A DNA stretch of 23,171 bases, taken from positions 1 to 23,171 of the forward strand of contig CAJUHQ010000053.1 of NCBI GenBank assembly GCA_910586095.1, read 5' to 3'. How positions within the stretch are numbered: position 1 is the stretch's first letter; every line of letters starts with the position of its first letter. Made by a program: the position numbers and the translations under genes. The notes under the pieces were generated by a model that made no database searches, was not told the origin of the DNA, and saw only the letters and a list, made by a program, of their open reading frames with translations. This document shows positions 14,711 through 22,404 of the stretch, in pieces. The DNA comes from an uncultured Lachnospiraceae bacterium. GTDB taxonomy: Bacteria; Bacillota; Clostridia; Lachnospirales; Lachnospiraceae.

Positions 14711-17700
14711 TTATACAACAACTATCGTAATCTTTCTATCACACAACATTTTTGCATATGTGCCACATTCTACATACCAATTTCTCACTTTATTTAATGT
14801 CTGTTTTCGCACATCCATCGGCATGCCTTTGCCCCAGATCAAACAAGGCACTTGTGGTATATAGCTTCTATCTGTCAAATATTGCCTTTGGTGCCATGTA
14901 TCTGTATTCTCTTCATTAGGGTATCCTACAAAAGATAGACTATATCCTCTTTTCCAGTCCAAACCAATTCCAATACTACCAATCCATTCGGGAAGTCCTT
15001 TGTCAAAAATAGAATCCAACCATTTTGCAAACGCTATCCACATTTGATATCCTGCAAATATTGTAAATCCATCCGCAATAGTTGCTTGTCTATCATAAAT
15101 AGACTGCCAAAAATCCTTCTCTTGGTAACAATATTCTAATCTATGGTCAAACCGCGAAACTGTAAGACATCCTGTATATCCAACTACTTCTGTCACATCT
15201 TCAAATTCTAAACGAAAAAAATCTGTCAGCAAATCAATTAGATTATCTGCTCGGTGCATCCTAACAGTTCCATAGGCATAGTAAGTTCCACTCTTACCCA
15301 AATAGACAAACATAGGTCCATAATGTGATTTAGGAGAATACTGAAATCCCCATCCAAAACGCCACACCAATGTTTTTTCTTCCTTAATTTTTGACTCAGA
15401 TGTTGACAATAAATAGTTCATAGATCTTTTGTATTCTTCCGATTGTATTGCCAGATCAAATCCAAATGGAAGCTTAGTTCCATAAAATACTCTATCATGC
15501 CGTTTTTCTTTTTGATCTGCATAGCGCAACACACAATAGCCTTCCGCCTTTTCTGGATATTCCAAAACTTTTAAAATCGCCTCTGTCTTTTGCCTGATAT
15601 CCAGACCGTTCACAGTGTATGACACACGGCGTACTGGTTTTGGTTGACGCAATTGACCAAGTATTGTATAAGCCACCTCTTTCTTTTGTTCCACTGAGAA
15701 CCACTGTAATCCCCCCGTCTGTTTTTGCATTTCATAAGGAAGTGCATATGCCTTCCAACCAAATTCTTTTTTCCTAAAAATTTTGTCTTCCCAGCCAAAA
15801 TCCACCTGGCGAAAAACTCGAATTTCCATTTCTAAAATCACTGCACGAAAGCAAAATCGCTCCTGTTCACTGTACACTACTGCCTCTATAGCATCCTTTT
15901 TATCATTTTTCATGACAGTAGACGATGAAAGTGCCATAGATATCCGGTCATTATCAGCGGCCAACATTTTAGCAATCACAGGACATATTATTGGATCTAT
16001 GGGAACCTTTGTCAACCAGTCTGCTATCAGTTTCTTCGCCTCACTCCTGTCTATGTCATCAATCGCCGTAATTGCAAGCAGAAAGAAAAAATGCTCTGCT
16101 CTATCAATCTCCTTTGCATACTGACACAACTGTGAGAAACTAAGAACTGGTTCAATCACAGGAACTTCATCTACAAAATACAGACAATAATGATAATGAA
16201 ATTCCACTCTCGCAGTTTGATGGTTGGGCATTGTAAATACTGCACTTATAGGAGATTCGATCATCTCCTTCTCCTCGTCAAAACCTACAAAATGCCGCTG
16301 CCAGACTTTAGAGGGCGCACAGATATAGTTGATATAAGCAGGAAGATAGCAATTACCATCCGTCTCATAAAGCATTTCTGTCTCCCAATCTCCTCTGATC
16401 CTCGTATGACGATAGCCGAATCCGCGCATTAAAAAATAATACCAAAATTCAACATTGCTGCCTCCTATATCCTCTAGACTAGTATTGCAAACTGTCACCT
16501 CATATCGATAATCTATGTCACGACACCATACATTGGTCCTCAGAGAACGCAACAGGCTTTCTAATAACTGGGTCCGCTGCGGTTCTGGAAAATCGCCTTT
16601 AGATGCATACTCTATCAATTTCTTAGAAATAGTGTTTGGCATCACAAGCCTTCTAGAAGAATCATAAATTTTGTAGAAAAGATCTATATCATTATGCAAA
16701 CTTTGCCACTCTGGCATTGCAAAAAGGGTACGAATACTTTCCTGTATAGCAGGTTCCTCCCAATAAATAGATTTTTCGTAGTCACTATGGTAATCATTGA
16801 GAATCTTAGAGTAGGCACGATAGAACTTTTTTATCTGTTGTTCTTTGGCATCTTTTCCAAACAAACATTCTTCTATAGTCGGATACTGTATCAAAACCTG
16901 CTCCTTCAGTGCTCCATATAGCCCACGCGTGCTACTGTGCTCTAACTCCCGAAAGGAAAATTCTTTATATAAATACCTCAATACCCACTCTGGAATCTTC
17001 TCGTCCTTTAACCATTGAACATATAACCGCACGACACATTCACTGCGTGCTTCATACTCTTGGCTTCCCAATTGTTTTCCATTGCGCTCATACAGATAAC
17101 ACACTTTACCGAAATGTAAAATATGCTGCCAGACTGCGCTCTCATGCTCTGTCAACTCACTATTTTGACTCATCTTTCTCACTGTCAGATAATCTAAAAA
17201 GGAATTGTACCGCACCTTGTTGGCAGGCATCCTTTTGATATGTCCAGTCATAGATTTAAGATCGCTATCTCTTCCTTGCATATTCAAGATTTCAGCGGCA
17301 TATTTACGCGCTAAAAAGGTGTGTTCTACTGAAACCTTATACCATTCCTTGGGATATTTTTTATCTTCAAAATACTCCTCTTTCTCAAAATGAGGCAGAA
17401 GCGCATACGCAATCGCAAGTTCCTGTAAAAATCCCATTGGCAGATTATCAAAAGGATAGATTGTCTGATTTTTTAGATACATATACAATCCTTCCCCAAA
17501 CTCCTCCGAAAACTGTTCTGCCAAAAAAGCATCTGACAGAAAAAAATGTTTCCAAGTTTCTGTCTTATTTGCCTGCTTTCCACTCTCAAAAAGCATGATA
17601 CAATCGTGCAGCGCCCCTTTGCACATACTTTCTTGTATGCGCTGTTTCTGCGCATCATCTAGACGATTCAAAAGATCATTATCTTGCCTGCTTTGCATGT

Positions 17701-17989
17701 CTGTTTGATATTGTTCTTGCTTAAATTCTAAATGAACTAAACATTCATTTTCTAACTCACTTTTATGATTCTTCTCTTCTTCTAGCGCTGTATCTATATA
17801 TGTATCATCGACTATTTTCTTGTTCTGCTGCGCCTCTTGTAATGCCTGCTTATACGCCTGATGTAATTTTTCAAAATATTCTGGCTCTTCCTCTATATGA
17901 TGGCTTCTTGACTGTTTTGCAAAAGCGCTGCGAATCGCTCTAGTATCATTGGTTGGTTCGATCCCTAACAGTTGCCATATCTTACTCAT
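14711..17989 (-). CDS. Large protein with a degenerate N-terminal J-domain, coupled to an Hsp70-like gene
   Basis: 1092 residues, soluble in appearance, with no signal or membrane segment. Residues 1-50 resemble a J-domain of the divergent type found beside accessory Hsp70s: IWQLLGIEPTNDTRAIRSAF, then H31-I32-E33 followed by EEPEYFEKLHQAYKQAL. The canonical His-Pro-Asp tripeptide is therefore His-Ile-Glu. A low-complexity charged region (about 55-120) follows. The remaining 950 residues are rich in Trp, Tyr, Phe and charged residues and match no family I know. The ATG overlaps the TGA of the Hsp70-like gene (17986..17989, ATGA), with AGGAGG 4 bases upstream inside that gene, so the two are translated together and probably interact. 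No terminator is seen after the stop. The J-domain call is by pattern only; confidence that it is a real gene is very high. Confidence 0.75.
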   Translation of the reverse strand: MSKIWQLLGIEPTNDTRAIRSAFAKQSRSHHIEEEPEYFEKLHQAYKQALQEAQQNKKIVDDTYIDTALEEEKNHKSELENECLVHLEFKQEQYQTDMQSRQDNDLLNRLDDAQKQRIQESMCKGALHDCIMLFESGKQANKTETWKHFFLSDAFLAEQFSEEFGEGLYMYLKNQTIYPFDNLPMGFLQELAIAYALLPHFEKEEYFEDKKYPKEWYKVSVEHTFLARKYAAEILNMQGRDSDLKSMTGHIKRMPANKVRYNSFLDYLTVRKMSQNSELTEHESAVWQHILHFGKVCYLYERNGKQLGSQEYEARSECVVRLYVQWLKDEKIPEWVLRYLYKEFSFRELEHSSTRGLYGALKEQVLIQYPTIEECLFGKDAKEQQIKKFYRAYSKILNDYHSDYEKSIYWEEPAIQESIRTLFAMPEWQSLHNDIDLFYKIYDSSRRLVMPNTISKKLIEYASKGDFPEPQRTQLLESLLRSLRTNVWCRDIDYRYEVTVCNTSLEDIGGSNVEFWYYFLMRGFGYRHTRIRGDWETEMLYETDGNCYLPAYINYICAPSKVWQRHFVGFDEEKEMIESPISAVFTMPNHQTARVEFHYHYCLYFVDEVPVIEPVLSFSQLCQYAKEIDRAEHFFFLLAITAIDDIDRSEAKKLIADWLTKVPIDPIICPVIAKMLAADNDRISMALSSSTVMKNDKKDAIEAVVYSEQERFCFRAVILEMEIRVFRQVDFGWEDKIFRKKEFGWKAYALPYEMQKQTGGLQWFSVEQKKEVAYTILGQLRQPKPVRRVSYTVNGLDIRQKTEAILKVLEYPEKAEGYCVLRYADQKEKRHDRVFYGTKLPFGFDLAIQSEEYKRSMNYLLSTSESKIKEEKTLVWRFGWGFQYSPKSHYGPMFVYLGKSGTYYAYGTVRMHRADNLIDLLTDFFRLEFEDVTEVVGYTGCLTVSRFDHRLEYCYQEKDFWQSIYDRQATIADGFTIFAGYQMWIAFAKWLDSIFDKGLPEWIGSIGIGLDWKRGYSLSFVGYPNEENTDTWHQRQYLTDRSYIPQVPCLIWGKGMPMDVRKQTLNKVRNWYVECGTYAKMLCDRKITIVVV

Positions 17990-19713
17990 ATATCCTCCTC
18001 TTCTTTCAATTCCCCATCAAATAACAATTCTTCCTGCATCTCTTTGTTTTTTTCAATAGTATTTAACCACATAGTTGCCATGTCAATCGTCTCTTTGACA
18101 GTCTTTTTTCTGCCACTATTTAACCCCGCAGTAAACCACCCAATCTTCTGTGCAATCTGCTCCCGCCTTATGCCTGTACTGGTTTCATACCATTCCAAAA
18201 AGCAAGCGAGTATTTTTTGATTCTCAGGCTGTAAAATAGGTGGAAGCATAATCTTTTCCATCTGTTTGGTATACTTTACCAATTCCTCTTCACTGAGACT
18301 TTGATTAGCAAGAAGCACTTGTTTTTTCTCTCCCAATTCATTAATCACTAACACATGCAAAATACCGTTGATGTCATAAGTAAATTGTACATCAATCCAT
18401 GCTTGTCCTGCTGGTTTAGGAACAACCTCTATCAAAACCTCACCTAGAAATACATTGTCCTGCACATAATATTCTTCACCCTGATAAATCTTGACTAAAA
18501 TCTCTTTCTGAAAATCATAGCTAGTTACAAATCGCTTTTTGCATGATGCTGGAAGCGTAGAATTGCGCTCAATCATTGGACTCAATATATTTTGATCTCG
18601 CACAAAACGCTCGATCACCCCAATGCCAAGCGTAAAGGGACACACATCTGTAAGAAGCATATCTTTAATGGTTTCTCCACGTTGTCGTATCCCTGCATAC
18701 ATGCCTGCCCCCATTGCTACCACCCGATCAGTATCGCCTAACACTATAGGTTCTTTTCCGAGAAGTTCACAAAGAAAGCGCTTTACGATTCCAAGTTTAG
18801 AAGAGCCTCCTACCATAACTAGATCATCTATCCTTGACACTCTAGAAGCTGCATCCTCCAAAAGATGCAAAAATAATTGCTTGATCTTTGCAAAAAGTGG
18901 CATACAAATTGTAAAAAGGATCTCTTCATCCAGGGCTATGCGACACAGCTTTCCTCCAACCTCAAGTTCTATGCAAACTTCGCTTTTACTAGCTAGAGCA
19001 CATTTGGCTTCCTCAGCCATTTTACTGAGTATTGCGACCTCTTCTATAGACATCATTTCTAGTTCCAGTTCATTCTCGCTGCAAAAATAATTTAAAATTG
19101 CCTTGTCAATATCATTTCCTCCTAAATGATTGTCACCTGCCACTGCAACAATTTCTATCACATTATCAAAGCACTCCACGTAGGATAAGTCTAGCGTCCC
19201 ACCACCAAAATCAAAAATTAGAAGCGTTTTGTCTTCTGGTCCACTATTCATCCAGTAGGCAAGTGCTGCCGCCGATGGCTCATTGATAAGACGCTCCACT
19301 CTAAGCCCTGCTATCTGTGCTGCTTTTTTGGTGTCACTTCGCTGCTTGTCATTAAAATATGCTGGGACAGTTATGATAGTTTCCTCTATAGGTTCTTTCA
19401 AAAAATATTCTGCATTTTTCTTGATTTGCTCTAACACCATAGCAGACAATTCCATCGGCGTATATAACTTGCCTCCTAATACATACTCTTTTGCAGTCCC
19501 CATAAAGCATTTAAAGGATGCTATTGTATCTTGCGCATGAGTAAGTTGCCGTTTCTTGGCAGCAGATCCCACCAAAAAGCCCTCCTGTGTATATCCTACC
19601 ACACTGGGAAATAAAACTGTGCCTTTTTCATCATGAATAAATTGCACTGCATTGTCTTTCCAATAAGATGCTAAACTGTTTGTTGTTCCCAAATCAATTC
19701 CTATCACTGCCAT
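17986..19713 (-). CDS. Hsp70/DnaK-like chaperone ATPase (accessory)
   Basis: 575 residues from ATG 19713 (AAAGGGG 9 bases upstream; product MAVIGIDLGTTNS). The nucleotide-binding domain is intact: GIDLGTTNS (5-13), catalytic Lys68 in SFKCFMG, PAYFNDKQRSDTKKAA, NEPSAAALAY, FDFGGGTLDLS (167-177) and VMVGGSSKLG (299-308). The interdomain linker DMLLTD (351-356) and a substrate-binding domain (TLGIGV, MIERNSTLP, INGILHVLV) follow. The lid after residue 475 is short and the Gly-rich C-terminal tail of housekeeping DnaK is missing. No grpE, hrcA or canonical dnaJ is nearby and no CIRCE element (TTAGCACTC-N9-GAGTGCTAA) is present, so this is an accessory Hsp70 rather than the main one. The partner is the overlapping J-like gene. 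Confidence 0.92.
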   Translation of the reverse strand: MAVIGIDLGTTNSLASYWKDNAVQFIHDEKGTVLFPSVVGYTQEGFLVGSAAKKRQLTHAQDTIASFKCFMGTAKEYVLGGKLYTPMELSAMVLEQIKKNAEYFLKEPIEETIITVPAYFNDKQRSDTKKAAQIAGLRVERLINEPSAAALAYWMNSGPEDKTLLIFDFGGGTLDLSYVECFDNVIEIVAVAGDNHLGGNDIDKAILNYFCSENELELEMMSIEEVAILSKMAEEAKCALASKSEVCIELEVGGKLCRIALDEEILFTICMPLFAKIKQLFLHLLEDAASRVSRIDDLVMVGGSSKLGIVKRFLCELLGKEPIVLGDTDRVVAMGAGMYAGIRQRGETIKDMLLTDVCPFTLGIGVIERFVRDQNILSPMIERNSTLPASCKKRFVTSYDFQKEILVKIYQGEEYYVQDNVFLGEVLIEVVPKPAGQAWIDVQFTYDINGILHVLVINELGEKKQVLLANQSLSEEELVKYTKQMEKIMLPPILQPENQKILACFLEWYETSTGIRREQIAQKIGWFTAGLNSGRKKTVKETIDMATMWLNTIEKNKEMQEELLFDGELKEEEDI

Positions 19714-19739
19714 ATCATCATTCCCCTTTATATAAAAAT

Positions 19740-19767
19740 CATATATTCCAAAAACACACTTTGTCAC
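19740..19767 (-). promoter_or_regulatory. Candidate proximal promoter for the Hsp70-like operon
   Basis: On the minus strand GTGACA (19767..19762), 16 bases, TATATG (19745..19740), about 27 bases before the ATG. It lies downstream of the inverted repeat at 19788..19876 and would bypass it. The -10 is weak. Confidence 0.3.
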
Positions 19768-19787
19768 ATAATTTATTTGGGTTAAAA

Positions 19788-19876
19788 AATGGTTCAAATA
19801 GCCATGCGGCCCGCCAAATGGCAGATTGAGTATGATGTGCGTTTACTATGCAAGAATGAGCGCTATTTAAACCATT
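19788..19876 (-). promoter_or_regulatory. Long inverted repeat with T-run in the Hsp70-operon leader
   Basis: AATGGTTCAAATAGC (19788..19802) and GCTATTTAAACCATT (19862..19876) are 15-base arms with one mismatch, enclosing 59 bases. On the minus strand the second arm runs into ATTTTTT (19789..19784), so the structure resembles a terminator or attenuator between the distal promoter and the Hsp70 start. The enclosed part has a nested GCCAT/ATGGC stem. It could instead be the ends of a small mobile element, but I find no target duplication. Confidence 0.45.
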
Positions 19877-20013
19877 GTATATTTTCCACATATTCGCCAA
19901 AAATACTTTTCTCATTGTTGAGTCATTCATTTTTTGATTGTTTACTACAAACACTTTCTCCATTGTGGTTCTTTGGCTGTCTATATGAGGCAACCGCGCT
20001 TAAAATTATATAA

Positions 20014-20043
20014 AGTATAATGTGATCTATCTATTCAAGTCAA
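20014..20043 (-). promoter_or_regulatory. Candidate distal promoter for the Hsp70-like operon
   Basis: On the minus strand TTGACT (20043..20038), 18 bases, TATACT (20019..20014). This is a good sigma-A match. It would give a leader of roughly 290 bases that includes the inverted repeat at 19788..19876. The rest of the gap (19877..20013) shows no convincing gene. Confidence 0.5.
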
Positions 20044-20124
20044 TAAAAGATTTGCTTGAAGCGAAAGGAAAAATTGCAACAAAGAACTGTTTGCCTAAAA
20101 TTTTTGATTTATAAACTACACACA

Positions 20125-20153
20125 TTGACAGAGCGAGCAAAATTTTATATAAT
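20125..20153 (+). promoter_or_regulatory. Consensus sigma-A promoter of blaI-blaR1
   Basis: Perfect TTGACA (20125..20130), a 17-base spacer and perfect TATAAT (20148..20153). Such a strong promoter is typical of a repressed, inducible gene. Transcription would start near 20160, inside the proposed operator, 30 bases before the GTG start. Confidence 0.85.
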
Positions 20154-20157
20154 GTTT

Positions 20158-20173
20158 TACTACGAGTGTAAGA
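20158..20173 (+). promoter_or_regulatory. Probable BlaI-type operator
   Basis: TACTAC-GAG-TGTAAGA resembles the BlaI/MecI box (TACTACA-N-ATGTAGTA type, from memory). The left half matches fully and TGTA of the right half is kept. It covers the expected transcription start, consistent with autorepression. A second half-site CTACA lies at 20116..20120, just before the -35 box. Confidence 0.55.
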
Positions 20174-20190
20174 TTTAAGGAGGAATCATT

Positions 20191-20586
20191 GTGAAAGCCT
20201 TGCCACAAATCTCTGAAGCTGAATTTGAAGTTATGAAAATCGTGTGGAAATATGCTCCCATTAGCACCAATGAAATCACAGATCGTCTTGTCAAGACTAC
20301 TACCTGGAGTCCAAAAACCATACAGACTCTAATCAAGCGCTTAGTGACAAAGGGCGTTCTTACTTATGAAAAACAAAGTCGTGTCTTTGTCTATACTCCA
20401 CTGATAGATGAGGCAGAATATATTGGTCAGGAAAGTACTTCCTTTCTAAAACGTTTTTATAATGGCAATCTCTCTGCCATGTTGTCCGCCTTCATCGATC
20501 ATGACCGATTATCAGAGACGGAAATCAATACGCTTCGTGATCTTCTTTCCCACGATTCCAAAAAGGGAGGACCTTCATGTGAGTAA
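20191..20586 (+). CDS. blaI: BlaI/MecI/CopY-family transcriptional repressor
   Basis: 131 residues from a GTG start with AAGGAGG 7 bases upstream. Residues 5-75 form the BlaI winged helix: ISEAEFEVMKIVW, TTWSPKTIQTLIKRLVTKGVL and a basic YEKQSRVFVYTP wing. The C-terminal part (about 80-125, with FLKRFYNGNLSAML) is the dimerisation domain. Such repressors bind TACA-type palindromes as dimers and are removed by proteolysis when the partner sensor BlaR1 is acylated by a beta-lactam. The partner gene starts within the last codons of this gene. The controlled target beyond this operon is not visible in the window; gene symbol by family resemblance. Confidence 0.92.
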   Translation: MKALPQISEAEFEVMKIVWKYAPISTNEITDRLVKTTTWSPKTIQTLIKRLVTKGVLTYEKQSRVFVYTPLIDEAEYIGQESTSFLKRFYNGNLSAMLSAFIDHDRLSETEINTLRDLLSHDSKKGGPSCE

Positions 20587-22372
20587 TTTTATGATTCCAT
20601 TTTTACTGTGTAATATCTTTATCAGTGTCATTGTTGTCCTATTGCTAGTAACCAAACACTTGTTTAGAAATCACCTGACCAACCGTATGCACTATAATTT
20701 ATGGTTTCTTTTCCTTGGACTGTTAGCAGTTCCCTTTTTGCCTGTTCGACAAGTTTCATTTCCTACTATTTTTTCATGGTTTGAAACATTACATCGCCTG
20801 TCTGAGTCCCCTATTCAAATAGTATCGAATGAAACAACCGCCCTTCACCAAAAAGCTCCCTTTTGGATGAATGACTTTAGCATTGCAGTAAATATGAAAA
20901 CGCCTTCTCGCATTGGAGTATTTTTGTCTATTGTATGGATTCTTGGTATGATAGGCATGTTACTTTTCACGTTCAAATCGATTCGCAAACTTCATGTTTT
21001 ACAAAAATCTGCGCTTCCTTTGCAAAATTCTGCGATACAAGACTTATATCACAAGTGTCTAATGGAATTAAACATAAAAAGATCCATTCCTATTTATAGT
21101 ACTGCCTTTTTGAAATCACCTATTATTGTAGGACTTTTTCATCCGCGTATTTATCTGCCACTCCACTTGATCTGTGACTACCAAACGACAGATATGCGCT
21201 ATATGCTACTTCATGAACTTCAACACTACAAATATAAAGATGCTTTGGCTAATTATTGTATGAATCTTGCAGGAATACTGTATTGGTTCAATCCTTTTAT
21301 ATGGTATGCGCTCAAAGAAATGAAAAATGATAGAGAAATCGCCTGCGATACCTCTGTCTTAAATATGTTGTCCACAGATACCTACACAGAGTATGGACAT
21401 ACATTGATTAATTTTGCTGAAAAACTATCACACGCTTCCTTTCCTTTTGCTGCTGGATTAGGAGGTAGTATGACACAGATGAAAAAAAGAATTGTCAACA
21501 TTGCAACGTATCGCCCACTATCTTTGCAAAAAAAATTGCACAGTTTGTTGGCCTACGTTCTCATTGCACTCATTTTAGTTGGATTTATTCCGATTCTATT
21601 GGTACAAGCCTCCGACCAAAATCATTATTCCTTTATGGAACAAAACAAGAACATTACTTATATTGATTTGCAGGATTTATTTAACAATAATGATGGTTGT
21701 TTCGTCCTGTATGACGCATCTAAAGATTCCTGGCAAATTTACAATAAGGAGGCAGCCTTAACACGTATCTCCCCTGTCTCCACTTACAAAATATATAGCG
21801 CTTTATTTGGTCTTGAAACGGGTATTATTTCTTCTGAACAATCCTTGCTTTCATGGAATGGACAACCTTATCAATATGAATTGTGGAATTCTGACCAGAC
21901 CCTAGAATCCGCTATGCAAAACTCTGTTACATGGTATTTTCAGACCATTGACCAACAGATTGGTTTGCCAACTATCCAAAACTATATTCAACAAATAGGA
22001 TATGGAAATCAAACTGTTGGCAATGATGTATCTTCTTACTGGGTTGATTCTTCCTTAAAAATATCCCCAGTAGAACAAGTTGAATTGCTGCAAAAATTTT
22101 ATGACAATGAATTTCATTTTTCATCTAAAAACATAGACACTGTAAAAAGTGCACTTTGTTTATCCACTACAGAATATGGCACGCTTTACGGAAAAACTGG
22201 AACGCAAGAAACCAATGGTCAAAATATGTCTGGCTGGTTTATTGGCTATCTAGAAAATGGTACACATACCTATTTCTTTGCCACAAATATTCAAAACGAA
22301 GAATTAGCAACAGGCCCTATTGCTGCCACTCTTACCTTTTCCATTCTTTCTGACTTAGGACTTTGGCATTAG
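20579..22372 (+). CDS. blaR1: BlaR1/MecR1-type M56 sensor protease with penicillin-binding domain
   Basis: 597 residues from a GTG at 20579, which has GGGAGG 8 bases upstream and overlaps the blaI stop by 8 bases. Membrane helices occur near 5-25, 40-57, 112-133 and 322-343. The cytoplasmic metalloprotease has LHELQHYKYKDA (HExxH, 212-216) and the possible third ligand Glu253 in NDREIACD. After the last helix an extracellular class-D beta-lactamase-like sensor follows: STYK (Ser401, Lys404), NSVTWYF (Ser449) and YGKTGT (539-542). In BlaR1 the second motif is usually Ser-x-Asn, here Ser-Val-Thr, which may change ligand response. Acylation of Ser401 would trigger the protease and lead to loss of BlaI. 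No beta-lactamase gene lies in the window. Confidence 0.92.
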   Translation: MSNFMIPFLLCNIFISVIVVLLLVTKHLFRNHLTNRMHYNLWFLFLGLLAVPFLPVRQVSFPTIFSWFETLHRLSESPIQIVSNETTALHQKAPFWMNDFSIAVNMKTPSRIGVFLSIVWILGMIGMLLFTFKSIRKLHVLQKSALPLQNSAIQDLYHKCLMELNIKRSIPIYSTAFLKSPIIVGLFHPRIYLPLHLICDYQTTDMRYMLLHELQHYKYKDALANYCMNLAGILYWFNPFIWYALKEMKNDREIACDTSVLNMLSTDTYTEYGHTLINFAEKLSHASFPFAAGLGGSMTQMKKRIVNIATYRPLSLQKKLHSLLAYVLIALILVGFIPILLVQASDQNHYSFMEQNKNITYIDLQDLFNNNDGCFVLYDASKDSWQIYNKEAALTRISPVSTYKIYSALFGLETGIISSEQSLLSWNGQPYQYELWNSDQTLESAMQNSVTWYFQTIDQQIGLPTIQNYIQQIGYGNQTVGNDVSSYWVDSSLKISPVEQVELLQKFYDNEFHFSSKNIDTVKSALCLSTTEYGTLYGKTGTQETNGQNMSGWFIGYLENGTHTYFFATNIQNEELATGPIAATLTFSILSDLGLWH

Positions 22373-22377
22373 GACAC

Positions 22378-22400
22378 CCATGCGAACAAAGGGCGCATGG
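22378..22400. terminator. Possible bidirectional terminator hairpin between convergent genes
   Basis: CCATGCG (22378..22384), a 9-base loop and CGCATGG (22394..22400) form a perfect GC-rich 7-bp stem in the 32-base gap between blaR1 and the convergent metallophosphoesterase gene. On plus a TTTTTT run follows only 14 bases later, so termination efficiency is uncertain. Confidence 0.45.
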
Positions 22401-22404
22401 ATAC

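Noticed and set aside
18623..19090. 155-residue plus-strand frame opposite the Hsp70-like gene
   Set aside because: Ser/Arg-rich shadow of a well-conserved ATPase domain, with no ribosome binding site.
19739..19993. 84-residue open frame on the minus strand in the Hsp70-operon leader
   Set aside because: It starts with TTG without a ribosome binding site, runs through both arms of the inverted repeat and has unprotein-like composition. A leader peptide from an inner ATG is possible but unsupported.
19714..20190. CIRCE/HrcA operator before the Hsp70-like gene
   Set aside because: No TTAGCACTC-N9-GAGTGCTAA or close variant is present; the inverted repeat there has an unrelated sequence.
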